Source: Nitrospira sp. (GTDB lineage: Bacteria; Nitrospirota; Nitrospiria; Nitrospirales; Nitrospiraceae). From it: a stretch of DNA of 32,904 bases. Position numbers and translations under genes: made by a program. This document shows, piece after piece, positions 1-8,170 of the stretch. Where the stretch lies: the NCBI GenBank assembly GCA_016788885.1, contig JAEURX010000045.1:1-32904 (forward strand), read 5' to 3'. The stretch's first letter is position 1. Each line of letters opens with the position of its first letter. Under the pieces are notes generated by a model. It worked only from the letters and a program-made list of their open reading frames with translations, was not told the DNA's origin and did no database searches.

Positions 1-119
1 GTTGCTCTGCTCGGTCACTCTCGTACCGACTCCCTGACCATCATCCCCCTGGTACTCCCAACGTGGATGTTACACCGCACGGCCGGTGATGGCTGTGCAC
101 ACGAAAGGAAGGACACGTC

Positions 120-485
120 ATGATGAGACAATCTCCCAAGAACTGGTGCCTGCGCGGTTGGATGGGTGCGGTGTTGTTGGCGGCGGCACTCACGGCCGGC
201 TGTATGCACCATCCCGGTGGAATTGCTCCTTCAACAAAGCCGTTGGCGCCGGGAGGATATACCGAACTTGGGAAGGTGCGCGGGCAGGATTGCGTGTATT
301 ACCTGCTAGGGTTCATTCCTGTCACCGGCGGAAATGAGATGCGTCATGCGGTGGATGACGCGCTGCGCACCAAGCCGCTGGCCGATGCGATCGTGGAGGT
401 GACGGTCGACGGGTACTTCCAGTATTTCATCCTGTTTTCACGGGCCTGCACCCAGGTGCAGGGGATTGCCGTCGAAACCAAGTAA
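120..485 (+). CDS. Small TRL-like lipoprotein
   Basis: A 121-residue predicted lipoprotein. A hydrophobic N-terminal stretch (about residues 15-27) ends in the lipobox LTAGC, so Cys28 would be lipidated and the protein anchored in the outer or inner membrane. The mature part (GGYTELGKV, then a segment with LLGFIPVTGG, then a beta-rich tail with VTVDGYFQYF and VQGIAVE) resembles small TRL-like lipoproteins, in which a signature 'LG..P.TG' region precedes alternating strands. No function can be assigned. Two ATG codons are adjacent (120 and 123). A purine-rich GGAAGG lies about 8 bases upstream, so either could be used. It stands alone, with the ada gene starting 85 bases downstream. Confidence 0.8.
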   Translation: MMRQSPKNWCLRGWMGAVLLAAALTAGCMHHPGGIAPSTKPLAPGGYTELGKVRGQDCVYYLLGFIPVTGGNEMRHAVDDALRTKPLADAIVEVTVDGYFQYFILFSRACTQVQGIAVETK

Positions 486-570
486 GCCCAAGCCGGCAGG
501 TCTCGAATTGGAGCGCAAGAACCGGAGTGTGGTGTTCGCCGGGAGCGGGTAGAATGTCGACAGGAACACC

Positions 571-1734
571 ATGGAACGGCAACATCCGACAGCCGACACC
601 GTTTTCCCGCAAGACAGGGCTGGTGTACGGGCTCCGTCGCAGGAGCAGTGCTGGGCCGCCCTGTGGGCTCGCGACGGTGCCATGGACGGGCGGTTCTATT
701 ATTCGGTGCGGACAACCGGCGTGTATTGCCGGCCCTCTTGTTCGGCGCGTCGACCGAGGCCTGAGCATGTCCGGTTTCATGCGACCTGCGTGGATGCGGA
801 GCAGGCGGGGTTTCGGCCTTGCCGACGTTGCCGGCCTGATGGGCCATCAGAGGTCGAGCGGCAAGCGGCGAACATGGTGCGCATCTGTCGACTGATCGAA
901 CAGGCCGACCATGTGCCGCCCCTCAGTGAGTTGGCAGCGCACGCAAAGCTGAGCCCCTCCCATTTTCATCGGATCTTCACCTCCGTCGTCGGGCTCACGC
1001 CGAGGGGGTATGCCGCCGCGCAACGGGCGAAACGTCTGCGACAGGAATTGGAACGAGGGCGCTCGGTAACCGCGGCCATGTATGACGCCGGTTTCGAGTC
1101 CAGCGGGCGGTTCTATGCGGCGGCGCCTGCGTTGCTGGGCATGGCTCCTTCCCAGTACCGTGCCGGCGGGGCGCAGACCGAACTGTGGTTTGCCGTGGGG
1201 GACTGTTCGCTGGGTGCCGTTCTGGTGGCTCAAAGTCACCGGGGGGTCTGTGCCATTCTTTTAGGTGATGAGCCTGAGAGGTTGGTGCGAGACCTTCAGG
1301 TTCGATTCCCTCGGGCCCGACTGATCGGTGGGGATCCCGGGTTTGAGCGAGTGGTCTCATACGTGGTGGGTTGCGTGGAATCACCAGCGCGTGGGCTGAG
1401 TCTGCCGCTCGATATCCGGGGAACGGCGTTCCAACAACAGGTGTGGACGGCACTGCAGCAAATCCCTGTTGGGACGACCGCGACGTACCGCGAGATTGCG
1501 CGTCGTATCGGTCGGCCGGCGTCGGTGCGAGCGGTCGGACAGGCCTGCGGGGCGAACCCATTGGCCGTCGCGATTCCCTGTCATCGGGTTGTGCGTCAAG
1601 ACGGTGATCTGGCCGGCTATCGCTGGGGCATCGAACGCAAACGTGCCCTGTTGGCACGGGAGAAGGAGCTCAGTGGCCAGGTGGACCAGTCCTGGCCTGC
1701 CTCCCTGGAGCAGACCACGGATGACCATCCCTGA
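571..1734 (+). CDS. ada: Ada: bifunctional alkylation-response regulator and O6-methylguanine-DNA methyltransferase
   Basis: A 387-residue protein with the full Ada architecture. Residues about 20-95 form the zinc-binding methylphosphotriester acceptor domain, with the four cysteines Cys53, Cys57, Cys84 and Cys87; Cys53 corresponds to the acceptor Cys38 of E. coli Ada. Residues about 100-195 form an AraC-type helix-turn-helix region (LSELAAHAKLSPSHFHRIF, then a second helix pair ending in PSQYR). Residues about 205-365 form the O6-alkylguanine transferase, with the active-site motif PCHR at 336-339 (Cys337). Known role: it removes methyl groups from DNA irreversibly and, once methylated at the N-terminal cysteine, activates the adaptive response. 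The start at 571 is preceded by CAGGAA. No alkB or alkA neighbour is present; a lone receiver gene follows 222 bases downstream. Confidence 0.95.
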   Translation: MERQHPTADTVFPQDRAGVRAPSQEQCWAALWARDGAMDGRFYYSVRTTGVYCRPSCSARRPRPEHVRFHATCVDAEQAGFRPCRRCRPDGPSEVERQAANMVRICRLIEQADHVPPLSELAAHAKLSPSHFHRIFTSVVGLTPRGYAAAQRAKRLRQELERGRSVTAAMYDAGFESSGRFYAAAPALLGMAPSQYRAGGAQTELWFAVGDCSLGAVLVAQSHRGVCAILLGDEPERLVRDLQVRFPRARLIGGDPGFERVVSYVVGCVESPARGLSLPLDIRGTAFQQQVWTALQQIPVGTTATYREIARRIGRPASVRAVGQACGANPLAVAIPCHRVVRQDGDLAGYRWGIERKRALLAREKELSGQVDQSWPASLEQTTDDHP

Positions 1735-1773
1735 TGGGCTCTGCCTCCTTCGCGGCACCTGTGGGTAACTGAT

Positions 1774-1793
1774 CATGGTGCAGTTGCACCATG
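1774..1793. promoter_or_regulatory. Perfect 9-bp palindrome upstream of the receiver gene
   Basis: CATGGTGCA-GT-TGCACCATG is a perfect 9-bp inverted repeat with a 2-bp centre, 40 bases after the ada stop and 164 bases before the receiver gene start. No T-run follows, so a terminator is unlikely; it looks like an operator for a dimeric regulator. Nearby is an 11-base direct repeat, GGTAACTGATC at 1764-1774 and GGCAACTGATC at 1838-1848 (10 of 11 identical). The regulator is unknown. Confidence 0.4.
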
Positions 1794-1956
1794 CCTGGCT
1801 TCATTCCACCACCGCAATGCTGTCGCGGCGCTGCTCTGGCAACTGATCGATCGGTAACCTATTGAATTAGTGGTGCCGCACTTCTCGCCTCGCAAGGCGT
1901 TGTCCTTGCATCGCGTCATCGCACACACGCAAGCCGGGGAGCGAAGGGAGGGCATC

Positions 1957-2397
1957 ATGAGAATGGCGTGGCCGTTCGGGCAGGATGCGAACGAGAACGT
2001 GCACCTGGGACGGGTCTTAGTGGTAGACGACGAGGATTCGATCCGCGGCCTACTCCGCAAGACGTTGACCCAGGCGGGATATGACGTGGAAGAGGCGGAG
2101 GACGGCGGGCGAGCTGTTGAAGTCTTGAGCAGTGGCGATAACCCGCTCCTGCTCGATGTGATTATTTGCGATATCCGGATGCCGCGAATCAATGGGGTTG
2201 AGGCGATCGGATATTTTCGCGCGCAGTATCCCTCCCTCCCGGTCATTGTGTTGACCGGCTACCACGATGAGCGCTTGGCCCATACGCTGCGCCAGCAGGG
2301 CGTGGTGCTGTGGTTGGAGAAGCCAGCCGAACGGGAGCAGATCCTTGCGTCGGTCGCGCAGGCCATTGCCGGGCGTCGCTTCAGCTTCTATCCGTGA
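1957..2397 (+). CDS. Single-domain response regulator (receiver only)
   Basis: A 146-residue protein that is almost entirely a CheY-like receiver domain. Visible landmarks are the acidic pair Asp24-Asp25 (VVDDED), the phospho-acceptor Asp72 (IICDIRMP), Thr100 (VLTGYHD) and Lys122 (LEKPAE). There is no output domain, so it would act by protein-protein contact within a phosphorelay. The reading frame is open further upstream to 1870. I chose ATG 1957 because AAGGGAGG (1944-1951) lies five bases upstream and the extra residues do not belong to the receiver fold. ATG 1963 is a weaker alternative. No kinase is adjacent, so its partner is elsewhere; the kinase at 20502 has its own regulator. Confidence 0.85.
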   Translation: MRMAWPFGQDANENVHLGRVLVVDDEDSIRGLLRKTLTQAGYDVEEAEDGGRAVEVLSSGDNPLLLDVIICDIRMPRINGVEAIGYFRAQYPSLPVIVLTGYHDERLAHTLRQQGVVLWLEKPAEREQILASVAQAIAGRRFSFYP

Positions 2398-2409
2398 GGC
2401 CGGCGCCTC
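2396..2409 (+). terminator. Weak hairpin at the end of the receiver gene
   Basis: GAGGC-CGGC-GCCTC forms a 5-bp GC-rich stem overlapping the stop codon of the receiver gene and is followed by a T-rich but interrupted stretch (TTCCTGTTTGATTTT). It is short for an intrinsic terminator and is only a candidate. Confidence 0.3.
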
Positions 2410-2490
2410 CTTCCTGTTTGATTTTCGTAGGGCGGCTTCTTAGAATCCTCCCGAACAACCGTCATCGCTTGCTCAGGAGGATCAGAAGGT

Positions 2491-3174
2491 ATGTTTGACG
2501 TCATGGCCAAAGCGACTTTCCGCCCGTCACTTCGCTACTGTGCAGCCGCCGGTCTGGTGGGTCTGTGTCTCACGGGCCTGCTCCCGGCTCCGCTCCATGC
2601 CGCACGAGGTGGTACCAGCCCGGGGGGCGGGAAGACGGAAGTGTTGCCCGTCCAAAAGGCTGCGCCGGCGGTGGTCATCATTGAGGGCGCCGGGAATGAG
2701 GCCGACCTGCGTCGCCAATTGCGAAGCAAGAACGGAGTGGCCGAACTTGGGGCCTCCACGCCGAAAACACTGTTCTCTCAGGCCCCGACCGGCTCGTTCG
2801 GGTTTATCGTTCCGCGGTTGCTCGGCATGGCACTGGTGACGCAGAGTCCTGACCTCGGGATCGATCGCGCGGCTCCGGCCACCAATGCGTTCGAAATTCA
2901 CAAGCTGGCCGACGGCAGTGGCATGGTGGTGGGGTTTATGGGGAAGGAGTCTCTGCCTCAGGTGACGCCGAGTTTACGGCCGAAGACCGTGCGCATCGCC
3001 TTGTATTCAAATCCGTCGGAAAAAGCCCCGCACATTGTCGCCGTCCCGCTGGTGAAGCTGGCGGCAGACCGGTTGCCGAGCCGGCTGGATCCGAAAAATC
3101 CCGATGGGGCAGTCGTGCTGGAGATGGATCTTCAGGGCACCTCGACCCATGCGTCCACCCAGGGGGGGCAGTAG
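2491..3174 (+). CDS. Exported protein of unknown function
   Basis: A 227-residue protein with a clear Sec signal peptide: basic start, hydrophobic core CAAAGLVGLCLTGLL, and a likely cleavage after PLHA near residue 37. The mature part holds no motif I recognise. It has a predicted beta-rich middle (FGFIVPRLLGMALVTQ, then GMVVGFMGKESLP) and an acidic, low-complexity end. The start at 2491 is supported by a strong AGGAGG at 2475-2480; the in-frame ATG 2503 is too far from it. It is probably periplasmic. It is convergent with the minus-strand gene pair ending at 3254, and a strong hairpin lies between them. Confidence 0.75.
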   Translation: MFDVMAKATFRPSLRYCAAAGLVGLCLTGLLPAPLHAARGGTSPGGGKTEVLPVQKAAPAVVIIEGAGNEADLRRQLRSKNGVAELGASTPKTLFSQAPTGSFGFIVPRLLGMALVTQSPDLGIDRAAPATNAFEIHKLADGSGMVVGFMGKESLPQVTPSLRPKTVRIALYSNPSEKAPHIVAVPLVKLAADRLPSRLDPKNPDGAVVLEMDLQGTSTHASTQGGQ

Positions 3175-3185
3175 TCGGTGATGGT

Positions 3186-3221
3186 GCGTGGGAGACGGCA
3201 GGCAGTCACCGCCTCCCACGC
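3186..3221. terminator. Hairpin between convergent genes
   Basis: A stem of 13 positions with one mismatch: GCGTGGGAG at 3186-3194 pairs with CTCCCACGC at 3213-3221, and CGG 3196-3198 pairs with CCG 3209-3211, leaving a 10-base loop. It sits between the plus-strand gene ending at 3174 and the minus-strand gene ending at 3254. Neither side has a clear T-run, so it may be a transcript-end stabiliser rather than a classic intrinsic terminator. Confidence 0.45.
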
Positions 3222-3253
3222 GATACACCTTCAGCACCGCTGCGTGTGCAGCG

Positions 3254-3592
3254 TCAGTCTCCCACCGTGATGGTAATGCTATCGGTCGCCGTTCCCGTAT
3301 CCTTGTGGTCGTGATCGGCGATTTTCACCGTGATCGTATGCTCACCCTTGGTCACCTGGGTAAAGGTGCCCTTAAATCCCTTCTGATACGCGCCATCTAA
3401 ATAGACGTGCGCGTGGTTGTCTCCCGTGCCGTTCAAGATCTCATACTTCATGTCGAACGTCTCAGCGACGGTCGCGCCGTTGTGCGGCGACAGGATGTTG
3501 ATCGTGGTTGCATTTTCGGCGGCGCACCAGGAACTCAGCGCGACGGTCGCGCCGAGGGCCAACGTGCAAGCAGAGAACAGTACACGTGTCAT
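3254..3592 (-). CDS. Small periplasmic protein, DUF4399-like
   Basis: A 112-residue exported protein. A signal peptide (about residues 1-24, ending SWCAA-EN) precedes a compact domain with ILSPHNGATVAETFDMKYEI, then GDNHAHVYLDG, then GEHTITVKIADHDH. This pattern of a Gly/His-rich loop and 'G.H.I.V.' strand resembles DUF4399 and other Ig-like periplasmic domains. The histidine-rich loops (NHAH, DHDH) could bind metal, but that is inference. The start at 3592 is chosen because GAGGAGG (complement of 3599-3605) lies six bases upstream; the longer open frame to 4111 runs over the MOSC gene and is spurious. It lies 26 bases downstream of the MOSC gene on the same strand, so the two are probably co-transcribed. 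Confidence 0.8.
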   Translation of the reverse strand: MTRVLFSACTLALGATVALSSWCAAENATTINILSPHNGATVAETFDMKYEILNGTGDNHAHVYLDGAYQKGFKGTFTQVTKGEHTITVKIADHDHKDTGTATDSITITVGD

Positions 3593-3618
3593 ACACAGCC
3601 TCCTCGTGAATACAGACA

Positions 3619-4341
3619 TTATTCCGAATGATTGTCGCCGGTCCGCCGTCGTTGTGGATCCGGTTCGTTCCGGTTCTGTCCCCGTTGCCGTAAGGTTTCT
3701 TGCCAGCTGGAGGACAGCAGTGGACATCGGCTCAGGTGCTCGGCTGCAATCCGATTGTCTCGCTCGTGATGCATGATGTGGTTGGCCGTGGCAATGGTCC
3801 ATTCTGGGTAGGAGCGTTCTACCAGGTTGAGGATCGCATTCGTTTCCACCAGGCCTTCCTGTAAGACCCGGAAATACCAGCCTGTGAAGCCGGTCTGTTC
3901 GACCTGAAGCGCCAAATCCTTGCGCTGCCAGCGGCGAGCCAGTTTCCAGCAGGGCTGGCGCGGTTGTGACACCTGCACGACGGCCGACCCAACGGAAAAG
4001 ACATCGCCGATACAGACGTATTCCTCGGTGAGTCCTTGCAACGTGAAGTTTTCTCCAAAGGCCCCCCCGGTTAGCTGATGCGGCGGCAGGAGCCCGTGCC
4101 AATGAAACCAATGTTCCGAGGGATAGGCGCAGACGGCCTTGTCCGGCCCTCCGTGGTGGACGAGATCCGCTTGGCCGTCTCCCTCAAGATTATGACGATG
4201 CAGACGGACCGGACCGGTCACCGTGCGCTTGAAGATACCGGTGGCCCAGGGTTTCTGAGCCGGATCGTTGGAAGGGTCCGGATGGCGTTGCTCAGGCAAT
4301 CCCACCTGGATTGACCATATGAGGCCGGTCGTGTTCTGCAT
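3619..4341 (-). CDS. MOSC domain protein (YiiM-like)
   Basis: A 240-residue protein of the MOSC (molybdenum cofactor sulfurase C-terminal) superfamily, closest in look to YiiM. Landmarks: an N-terminal strand SIQVGLP, RTVTGPVRLHRHNLEGDGQ, the core HHGGPDKAV-CAYP (residues 62-74), GGAFGENF (92-99) and SQPRQPCWKL with the conserved Cys131. Known family role: sulfur carrier or molybdenum-cofactor-dependent reduction of N-hydroxylated compounds; the substrate here is unknown. I chose ATG 4341 because the family motif begins directly after it; the frame is open to 4404 but the extra residues have no family resemblance, and neither start has a strong ribosome site. It is divergent from a LysR gene. 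Confidence 0.85.
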   Translation of the reverse strand: MQNTTGLIWSIQVGLPEQRHPDPSNDPAQKPWATGIFKRTVTGPVRLHRHNLEGDGQADLVHHGGPDKAVCAYPSEHWFHWHGLLPPHQLTGGAFGENFTLQGLTEEYVCIGDVFSVGSAVVQVSQPRQPCWKLARRWQRKDLALQVEQTGFTGWYFRVLQEGLVETNAILNLVERSYPEWTIATANHIMHHERDNRIAAEHLSRCPLLSSSWQETLRQRGQNRNEPDPQRRRTGDNHSE

Positions 4342-4432
4342 GCGTGGATTCCATTGGCGCCGACAGACGATGCACGGCGACGTGACTGGGCAAGGTAGTG
4401 CCATGCTGGATGGTGCGTCAAAGTGTTTGTTC

Positions 4433-4447
4433 TGATTAGGTCAATCA
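4433..4447. promoter_or_regulatory. Candidate LysR operator (interrupted dyad)
   Basis: TGATT-N5-AATCA is a perfect 5-bp interrupted dyad in the 130-bp gap between the divergent MOSC and LysR genes, 25 bases before the LysR start. LysR regulators usually bind such dyads between themselves and a divergent target. The spacing between the outer T and A is 13, not the canonical 11, so the assignment is weak. Confidence 0.35.
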
Positions 4448-4471
4448 CTTCCAGTTATGATAAGACGTGGT

Positions 4472-5380
4472 ATGGAATTTCGCCACCTTCGCTACTTCCT
4501 GGCCGTGGCCGACGCCTTGCACTTCACGAAGGCCGCCCAGGGATTGCCGGTCTCTCAGCCCGCCTTGTCTGCGCAGATCAAACAATTAGAGCAGGAAGTC
4601 GGGGTGCCGCTGTTTGATCGCGTCGGACGCTCGGTGCAATTGACGCGGGCGGGGGCCATTTTTCGCGAACATGCACGGCGAGCCTTGCGGGAGATGGAGC
4701 TGGCTCAGGTGGCCATCGCCGAGGAGGAAGGCTTGCAGCGGGGCACCCTCACGGTGGGTGTCGTACAAACCGTCAATGCCTATTTGATTCCAGAAATCGT
4801 CAGTCGGTTCTCGACTCTCCATCCACGGGTGGTGCTCAAGTTCGATGAATTGTCCGGTCCGGAAATCGAAGCGGGCGTCACGAATGGATTGCTGGAACTG
4901 GGTATCGGGTTTGTTCCGGCAGGTTCCGACCGTATCGAGAGCCAGCTCTTGTTTGAGGAAGATTTTGTTGTGATCGCTTCACCCAGGCATCCGTTCACTC
5001 GCCGCCGTCGCTTACCACTGGCGGCGCTGGCCGATGAGCCGTTGGTCCTCCTTCCGGGCATCTTTTGTACGCGTCGTCTATTGAACACCAGCTTCGAGCA
5101 GGCGGGCGTGGTCCCTCGGGTCACTGTTGAAATGAACTCGATTGAAGGCATTCTCGCCACGGTGAAAACCAGTAACCTGGCGACCGTGCTCCCTCGACTG
5201 TCTCTGGGATTGGAGGGAAATGCCGGACTTCGAGGTATTCCGCTCAACAATCCGACACCCCGACGGGGGCTCGGGCTGCTCTGGAGAAAGGGCGGCTACC
5301 GGAGCGGGGCGGCTCAGGCGTTGGCCGATCAGGTGCGCCTCGTTGTCAACGAACGCTGGAGGCGAAAGGAGGATAGGTGA
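4472..5380 (+). CDS. LysR-family transcriptional regulator
   Basis: A 302-residue LysR-type regulator of normal family length. The N-terminal winged helix-turn-helix (MEFRHLRYFLAVAD, then FTKAAQGLPVSQPALSAQIKQLE, residues about 1-60) is typical of the CynR/CbbR/BenM branch. Residues about 90-295 form the periplasmic-binding-like effector domain (GTLTVGVVQTVNAYLIP to RRGLGLLWRKGG). The start was set at ATG 4472, where LysR homology begins, rather than ATG 4457. It is transcribed away from the MOSC gene, the classical layout in which a LysR protein controls its divergent neighbour. The effector is unknown. Confidence 0.9.
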   Translation: MEFRHLRYFLAVADALHFTKAAQGLPVSQPALSAQIKQLEQEVGVPLFDRVGRSVQLTRAGAIFREHARRALREMELAQVAIAEEEGLQRGTLTVGVVQTVNAYLIPEIVSRFSTLHPRVVLKFDELSGPEIEAGVTNGLLELGIGFVPAGSDRIESQLLFEEDFVVIASPRHPFTRRRRLPLAALADEPLVLLPGIFCTRRLLNTSFEQAGVVPRVTVEMNSIEGILATVKTSNLATVLPRLSLGLEGNAGLRGIPLNNPTPRRGLGLLWRKGGYRSGAAQALADQVRLVVNERWRRKEDR

Positions 5381-5427
5381 GTCGAGGTGTAGGTTTGTCC
5401 GGACCAGACTCAGGAATCGGTGTTGAG

Positions 5428-5453
5428 GGAATTTTTTTAGGCTGCCTTGTAAC
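5428..5453 (+). promoter_or_regulatory. Candidate ECF-sigma autoregulated promoter
   Basis: GGGAATT (-35 region, GGAATT at 5428-5433) and GTAAC (-10 region, 5449-5453) are separated by about 15-16 bases, with a T-run directly after the -35 element. ECF factors typically recognise a GGAA- or GAAC-type -35 and a short GT-containing -10 at this spacing. It lies 60 bases before the ECF sigma gene that heads the efflux operon, as expected for autoregulation. The match is by eye. Confidence 0.45.
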
Positions 5454-5512
5454 CTGTGCGCCTCCCCCGCCGACTGACCTCATGAGGGCTCTGTCTGTGG
5501 TCCTCAGGGCGG

Positions 5513-6172
5513 ATGGGGTATGATGCTGAAGTCGACGCCGACACAGGGGATCACGTCAGTTTTACGGGAGCGCAGGCACTCGTGTCCGATGACGCCGAAT
5601 GTATCGACCGAGTCTTGCGCGGGGACATCGATCGGTTCAGCGAATTGATCGCTCGGCACCAGCGCCATGTGCTGAAGATTGTGCAGGGACATGTGCCGGG
5701 GGATCATGTGGCGGAGGTGGCGCATGACGTGTTTGTTCGCGCCTATGCAGGGCTTTCGCAGTACTCAAGGCAGGTTCCGTTTGAACATTGGTTGTCTCGC
5801 CTCAGTGTTCGAGCCTGTTATGATTTCTGGCGTGCGCATCGTCGGACCGAGGTGCCCGTCAGCGGGTTGACCGATGATCAGGTGGGATGGCTGGACCGTG
5901 CGCTGGCAGATGAATCAGGCCAACGGTTCCGTGATCAAGCAGACCGGCGTGACTCGCTGGAAGTGTTGGACTGGGCGTTGACCCAATTGTCACCCGAACA
6001 CCGTCTGGTTTTGACTTTGGTGTCGCTTGAAGGCCGTTCCGTGCGCGAGGCGGCTGAGCTGTTGGGGTGGACGGTGGTCAACGTAAAGGTGCGGTGTTAT
6101 CGAGCCAGGCAAGCCTTGCGGGCGATTTTTCTTCGGGAATGGGAGCGACACCGGCATGACCGTCCATCGTAA
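5513..6172 (+). CDS. ECF-family RNA polymerase sigma factor
   Basis: A 219-residue extracytoplasmic-function sigma factor. Region sigma-2 spans about residues 40-110 (FSELIARHQRHVLKI, VAEVAHDVFVRAYAGL, FEHWLSRLSVRACYDFWR). Region sigma-4 spans about 147-205, with the helix-turn-helix SVREAAELLGWTVVNVKVR. It would redirect RNA polymerase to its own operon, which encodes an efflux system. The start is ATG 5513; a GTG at about residue 24 is possible since the first 25 residues are not part of the fold. The next gene, a membrane anti-sigma, overlaps it by 17 bases, and a periplasmic sensor follows. This is the order seen in CnrYXH-like metal-response modules. Confidence 0.92.
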   Translation: MGYDAEVDADTGDHVSFTGAQALVSDDAECIDRVLRGDIDRFSELIARHQRHVLKIVQGHVPGDHVAEVAHDVFVRAYAGLSQYSRQVPFEHWLSRLSVRACYDFWRAHRRTEVPVSGLTDDQVGWLDRALADESGQRFRDQADRRDSLEVLDWALTQLSPEHRLVLTLVSLEGRSVREAAELLGWTVVNVKVRCYRARQALRAIFLREWERHRHDRPS

Positions 6173-6476
6173 ACGCGCGTTGGGGCAGATTGAGGCGGTT
6201 CTGGCGCAGGCGCATCGCGCTCGCGGCGAGGTGGCTGTGGGAGAACAATGGGCGCAGGATGTCATGCGAACGATCCGGCGGGAGGCCGCGCAACATCCTG
6301 CCCCTTCTCTCCTGTCCTGGGCAGAGCCGTTGGTGTGGCGCGTGGCTACCGGTGCGGCGCTCGTGGCCCTGTTCTTTGCCGGGTCGGTGGCCGTGTATAC
6401 CAGGCAGCACCCCGCTCCGGTTACGGCAGCATGGCTTGAAGAGTTTGATGCGGGATCATCGTTTCCTGATCAATAA
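6156..6476 (+). CDS. Membrane-anchored anti-sigma factor (CnrY-like)
   Basis: A 106-residue single-span membrane protein. Its cytoplasmic N-terminal half is rich in charged helix (QWAQDVMRTIRREA, residues 31-44), a pattern typical of short anti-sigma helices that clamp an ECF factor. One transmembrane segment lies at about 62-81 (WRVATGAALVALFFAGSVAV), followed by a short periplasmic tail. It overlaps the sigma gene by 17 bases and so is translationally coupled. The function is inferred from position, size and topology; sequence similarity to known anti-sigmas is low by eye. It has no canonical zinc-binding HxxxCxxC motif, so it is not a ZAS-type anti-sigma. Confidence 0.75.
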   Translation: MTVHRKRALGQIEAVLAQAHRARGEVAVGEQWAQDVMRTIRREAAQHPAPSLLSWAEPLVWRVATGAALVALFFAGSVAVYTRQHPAPVTAAWLEEFDAGSSFPDQ

Positions 6477-6503
6477 CTCGGTCGGAGGCTCGGAGCGAGC
6501 GGT

Positions 6504-6926
6504 ATGTCACGCACCGGATTGTGGATTGGGCTGATCATCCTCTTTTTCGCCGGGACTTTAATAGGCGCCGTGGGGATGTCGCTGTATTCTCAGTACGAGG
6601 ATGAGCATCGATGGGAGCGGGGACCGGCGGCTCGAGAGGAACGGATTATGAAACGACTGACCCAGGACCTGGCCTTGTCGACGACACAACAGGCGGAAGT
6701 TGAGCCGATTGTGGCGCGTGCCCATCTTGAATTGTTACGGTTGCGGGTGCAGCACCAGCCGGATGTCGATCGGGTGCTCGATCTGGGGATGCAGGAACTG
6801 AAGACGAAGTTGTCGTCGGAGCAACAGGTCAAGTTGGACGGGCTCCATGCGCAGCTTCAGCAGCGCTGGCGGATGACCCGCGACTATGTCCGGCAGGCGC
6901 AGGATGCCGGGGGACGGAAGGAATAG
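6504..6926 (+). CDS. Periplasmic sensor, CnrX/CpxP-Spy-like
   Basis: A 140-residue protein with one N-terminal membrane anchor (about residues 6-27) and a helical periplasmic domain. The domain reads like the heavy-metal sensor and Spy/CpxP fold: [25 protein letters not shown], then [31 protein letters not shown] (LTxxQ-type repeats). Histidines at 35, 74, 84 and 115 and Met124 are possible metal ligands, but I cannot align them reliably with the CnrX site. In the Cnr system this partner restrains the anti-sigma until nickel or cobalt binds; here the signal is unknown. GGAG at 6492-6495 supports the start. It lies between the anti-sigma and pump genes. Confidence 0.8.
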   Translation: MSRTGLWIGLIILFFAGTLIGAVGMSLYSQYEDEHRWERGPAAREERIMKRLTQDLALSTTQQAEVEPIVARAHLELLRLRVQHQPDVDRVLDLGMQELKTKLSSEQQVKLDGLHAQLQQRWRMTRDYVRQAQDAGGRKE

Positions 6927-6931
6927 CGGCG

Positions 6932-8170
6932 ATGGCTGAGTCGGTGAGATTTTCGACGCTCTTGAAACGGTGGATGATCGGGTTGTCGGCGGCCTGTCTA
7001 TTGGCTGTGGGCACCTACGTCATGATGACCAGGTCCGGTGAAGCCCAACCAGGCCGCGCGGAGAAGCGTCCGGCCATGGCCGCGAGGAATACGCCGGTCG
7101 TGGCGGCGGTGGCGAAAACCGGGGAGATCAATATTTATTTGAACGGCTTGGGATCCGTCATCCCGATGAATACGGTCACGGTCAAAAGCCGGGTAGACGG
7201 CCAATTGATGCGCGTGCTCTTCAAAGAAGGGCAGGTGGTGCACAATGGCGAGCTGCTGGCACAAATCGACCCGCGCCCCTTTGAAGTGCAGTTGATCCAG
7301 GCTCAGGGACAAATGGCGCGCGATCAGGCGCAGTTGAAAAATGCGCAATTGGATTTCGAGCGCTATCGCGACCTGTATAAGCAGAACTTCATCCCCAAGC
7401 AGCAGCTCGATACCCAGGAAGCCCTGGTGCGTCAATACGAGGGCATCGTCAAGGCCGATCAAGGGCAGATCGACAATGCCAAGTTGCAGCTGACCTATTC
7501 GAGCATTACCGCGCCGATCGACGGACGCGTCGGGTTGCGCCTCGTGGATGCGGGCAATATCGTGCATGCGAACGATCCCAATGGATTGCTGGTGATTACG
7601 CAGTTACAACCGATCACCGTTGTGTTCGCGCTGGCGGAAGATCACCTGCCGGCCGTGTTCGAGCGGCTCAAGGGCGGGAAGCCGCTTGTTGTGGAGGCCT
7701 TCGATCGCGAGCAGAAACGCAAATTAGCGACGGGCACGTTGCTCACTGTCGACAATCAAATCGATCCCACCACCGGAACCGTTCGCCTCAAAGCGGTCTT
7801 TCCGAACGACGACAGCGCGCTGTTCCCGAATCAGTTCGTGAATGCCCGTCTGTTGCTCGATATCAAACAAGGCGCGACCATCGTGCCGTCCGCGGCTATT
7901 CAGCGCGGACCCAAGGGAACATTTGTCTATGTGGTCAACGAAACGGAACAGACTGTCAGCGTGCGCGCAGTGACCGTGGGCGTGTCGCAAGGCGAAGACA
8001 CCTCGATCGACACCGGACTGACGTCAGGCGAAACCGTCGTGGTGGATGGAACTGAAAAATTACGCGAGGGCAGCAAGGTCGAGATGCGGCCCTCGGGCGG
8101 AGCGGTTCCAACCGGCCAGGAGAAGCCAGCGACCGGAGGGGAACGAAGAAAACAGGGGAATCGCACGTGA
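6932..8170 (+). CDS. mdtA: RND efflux periplasmic adaptor, MdtA-like
   Basis: A 412-residue membrane-fusion protein. It has one N-terminal anchor (about 12-30), a barrel-sandwich (lipoyl) half-motif ([22 protein letters not shown]), an alpha-hairpin with [23 protein letters not shown], the returning lipoyl half ([23 protein letters not shown]), and a beta-barrel region with [19 protein letters not shown]. These are the signatures of MdtA. It links inner-membrane RND pumps to an outer-membrane channel. GGAAGGAA ends just before the start, overlapping the sensor stop codon. Its stop overlaps the next start by four bases (GTGA). The tail after residue 390 is Gly/Pro-rich and probably disordered. 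Confidence 0.93.
   Translation: MAESVRFSTLLKRWMIGLSAACLLAVGTYVMMTRSGEAQPGRAEKRPAMAARNTPVVAAVAKTGEINIYLNGLGSVIPMNTVTVKSRVDGQLMRVLFKEGQVVHNGELLAQIDPRPFEVQLIQAQGQMARDQAQLKNAQLDFERYRDLYKQNFIPKQQLDTQEALVRQYEGIVKADQGQIDNAKLQLTYSSITAPIDGRVGLRLVDAGNIVHANDPNGLLVITQLQPITVVFALAEDHLPAVFERLKGGKPLVVEAFDREQKRKLATGTLLTVDNQIDPTTGTVRLKAVFPNDDSALFPNQFVNARLLLDIKQGATIVPSAAIQRGPKGTFVYVVNETEQTVSVRAVTVGVSQGEDTSIDTGLTSGETVVVDGTEKLREGSKVEMRPSGGAVPTGQEKPATGGERRKQGNRT

Noticed and set aside
3254-4111. Long minus-strand frame read as one 285-residue protein
   Set aside because: Only the last 112 residues have a signal peptide and domain; the rest overlaps the MOSC gene in another frame.
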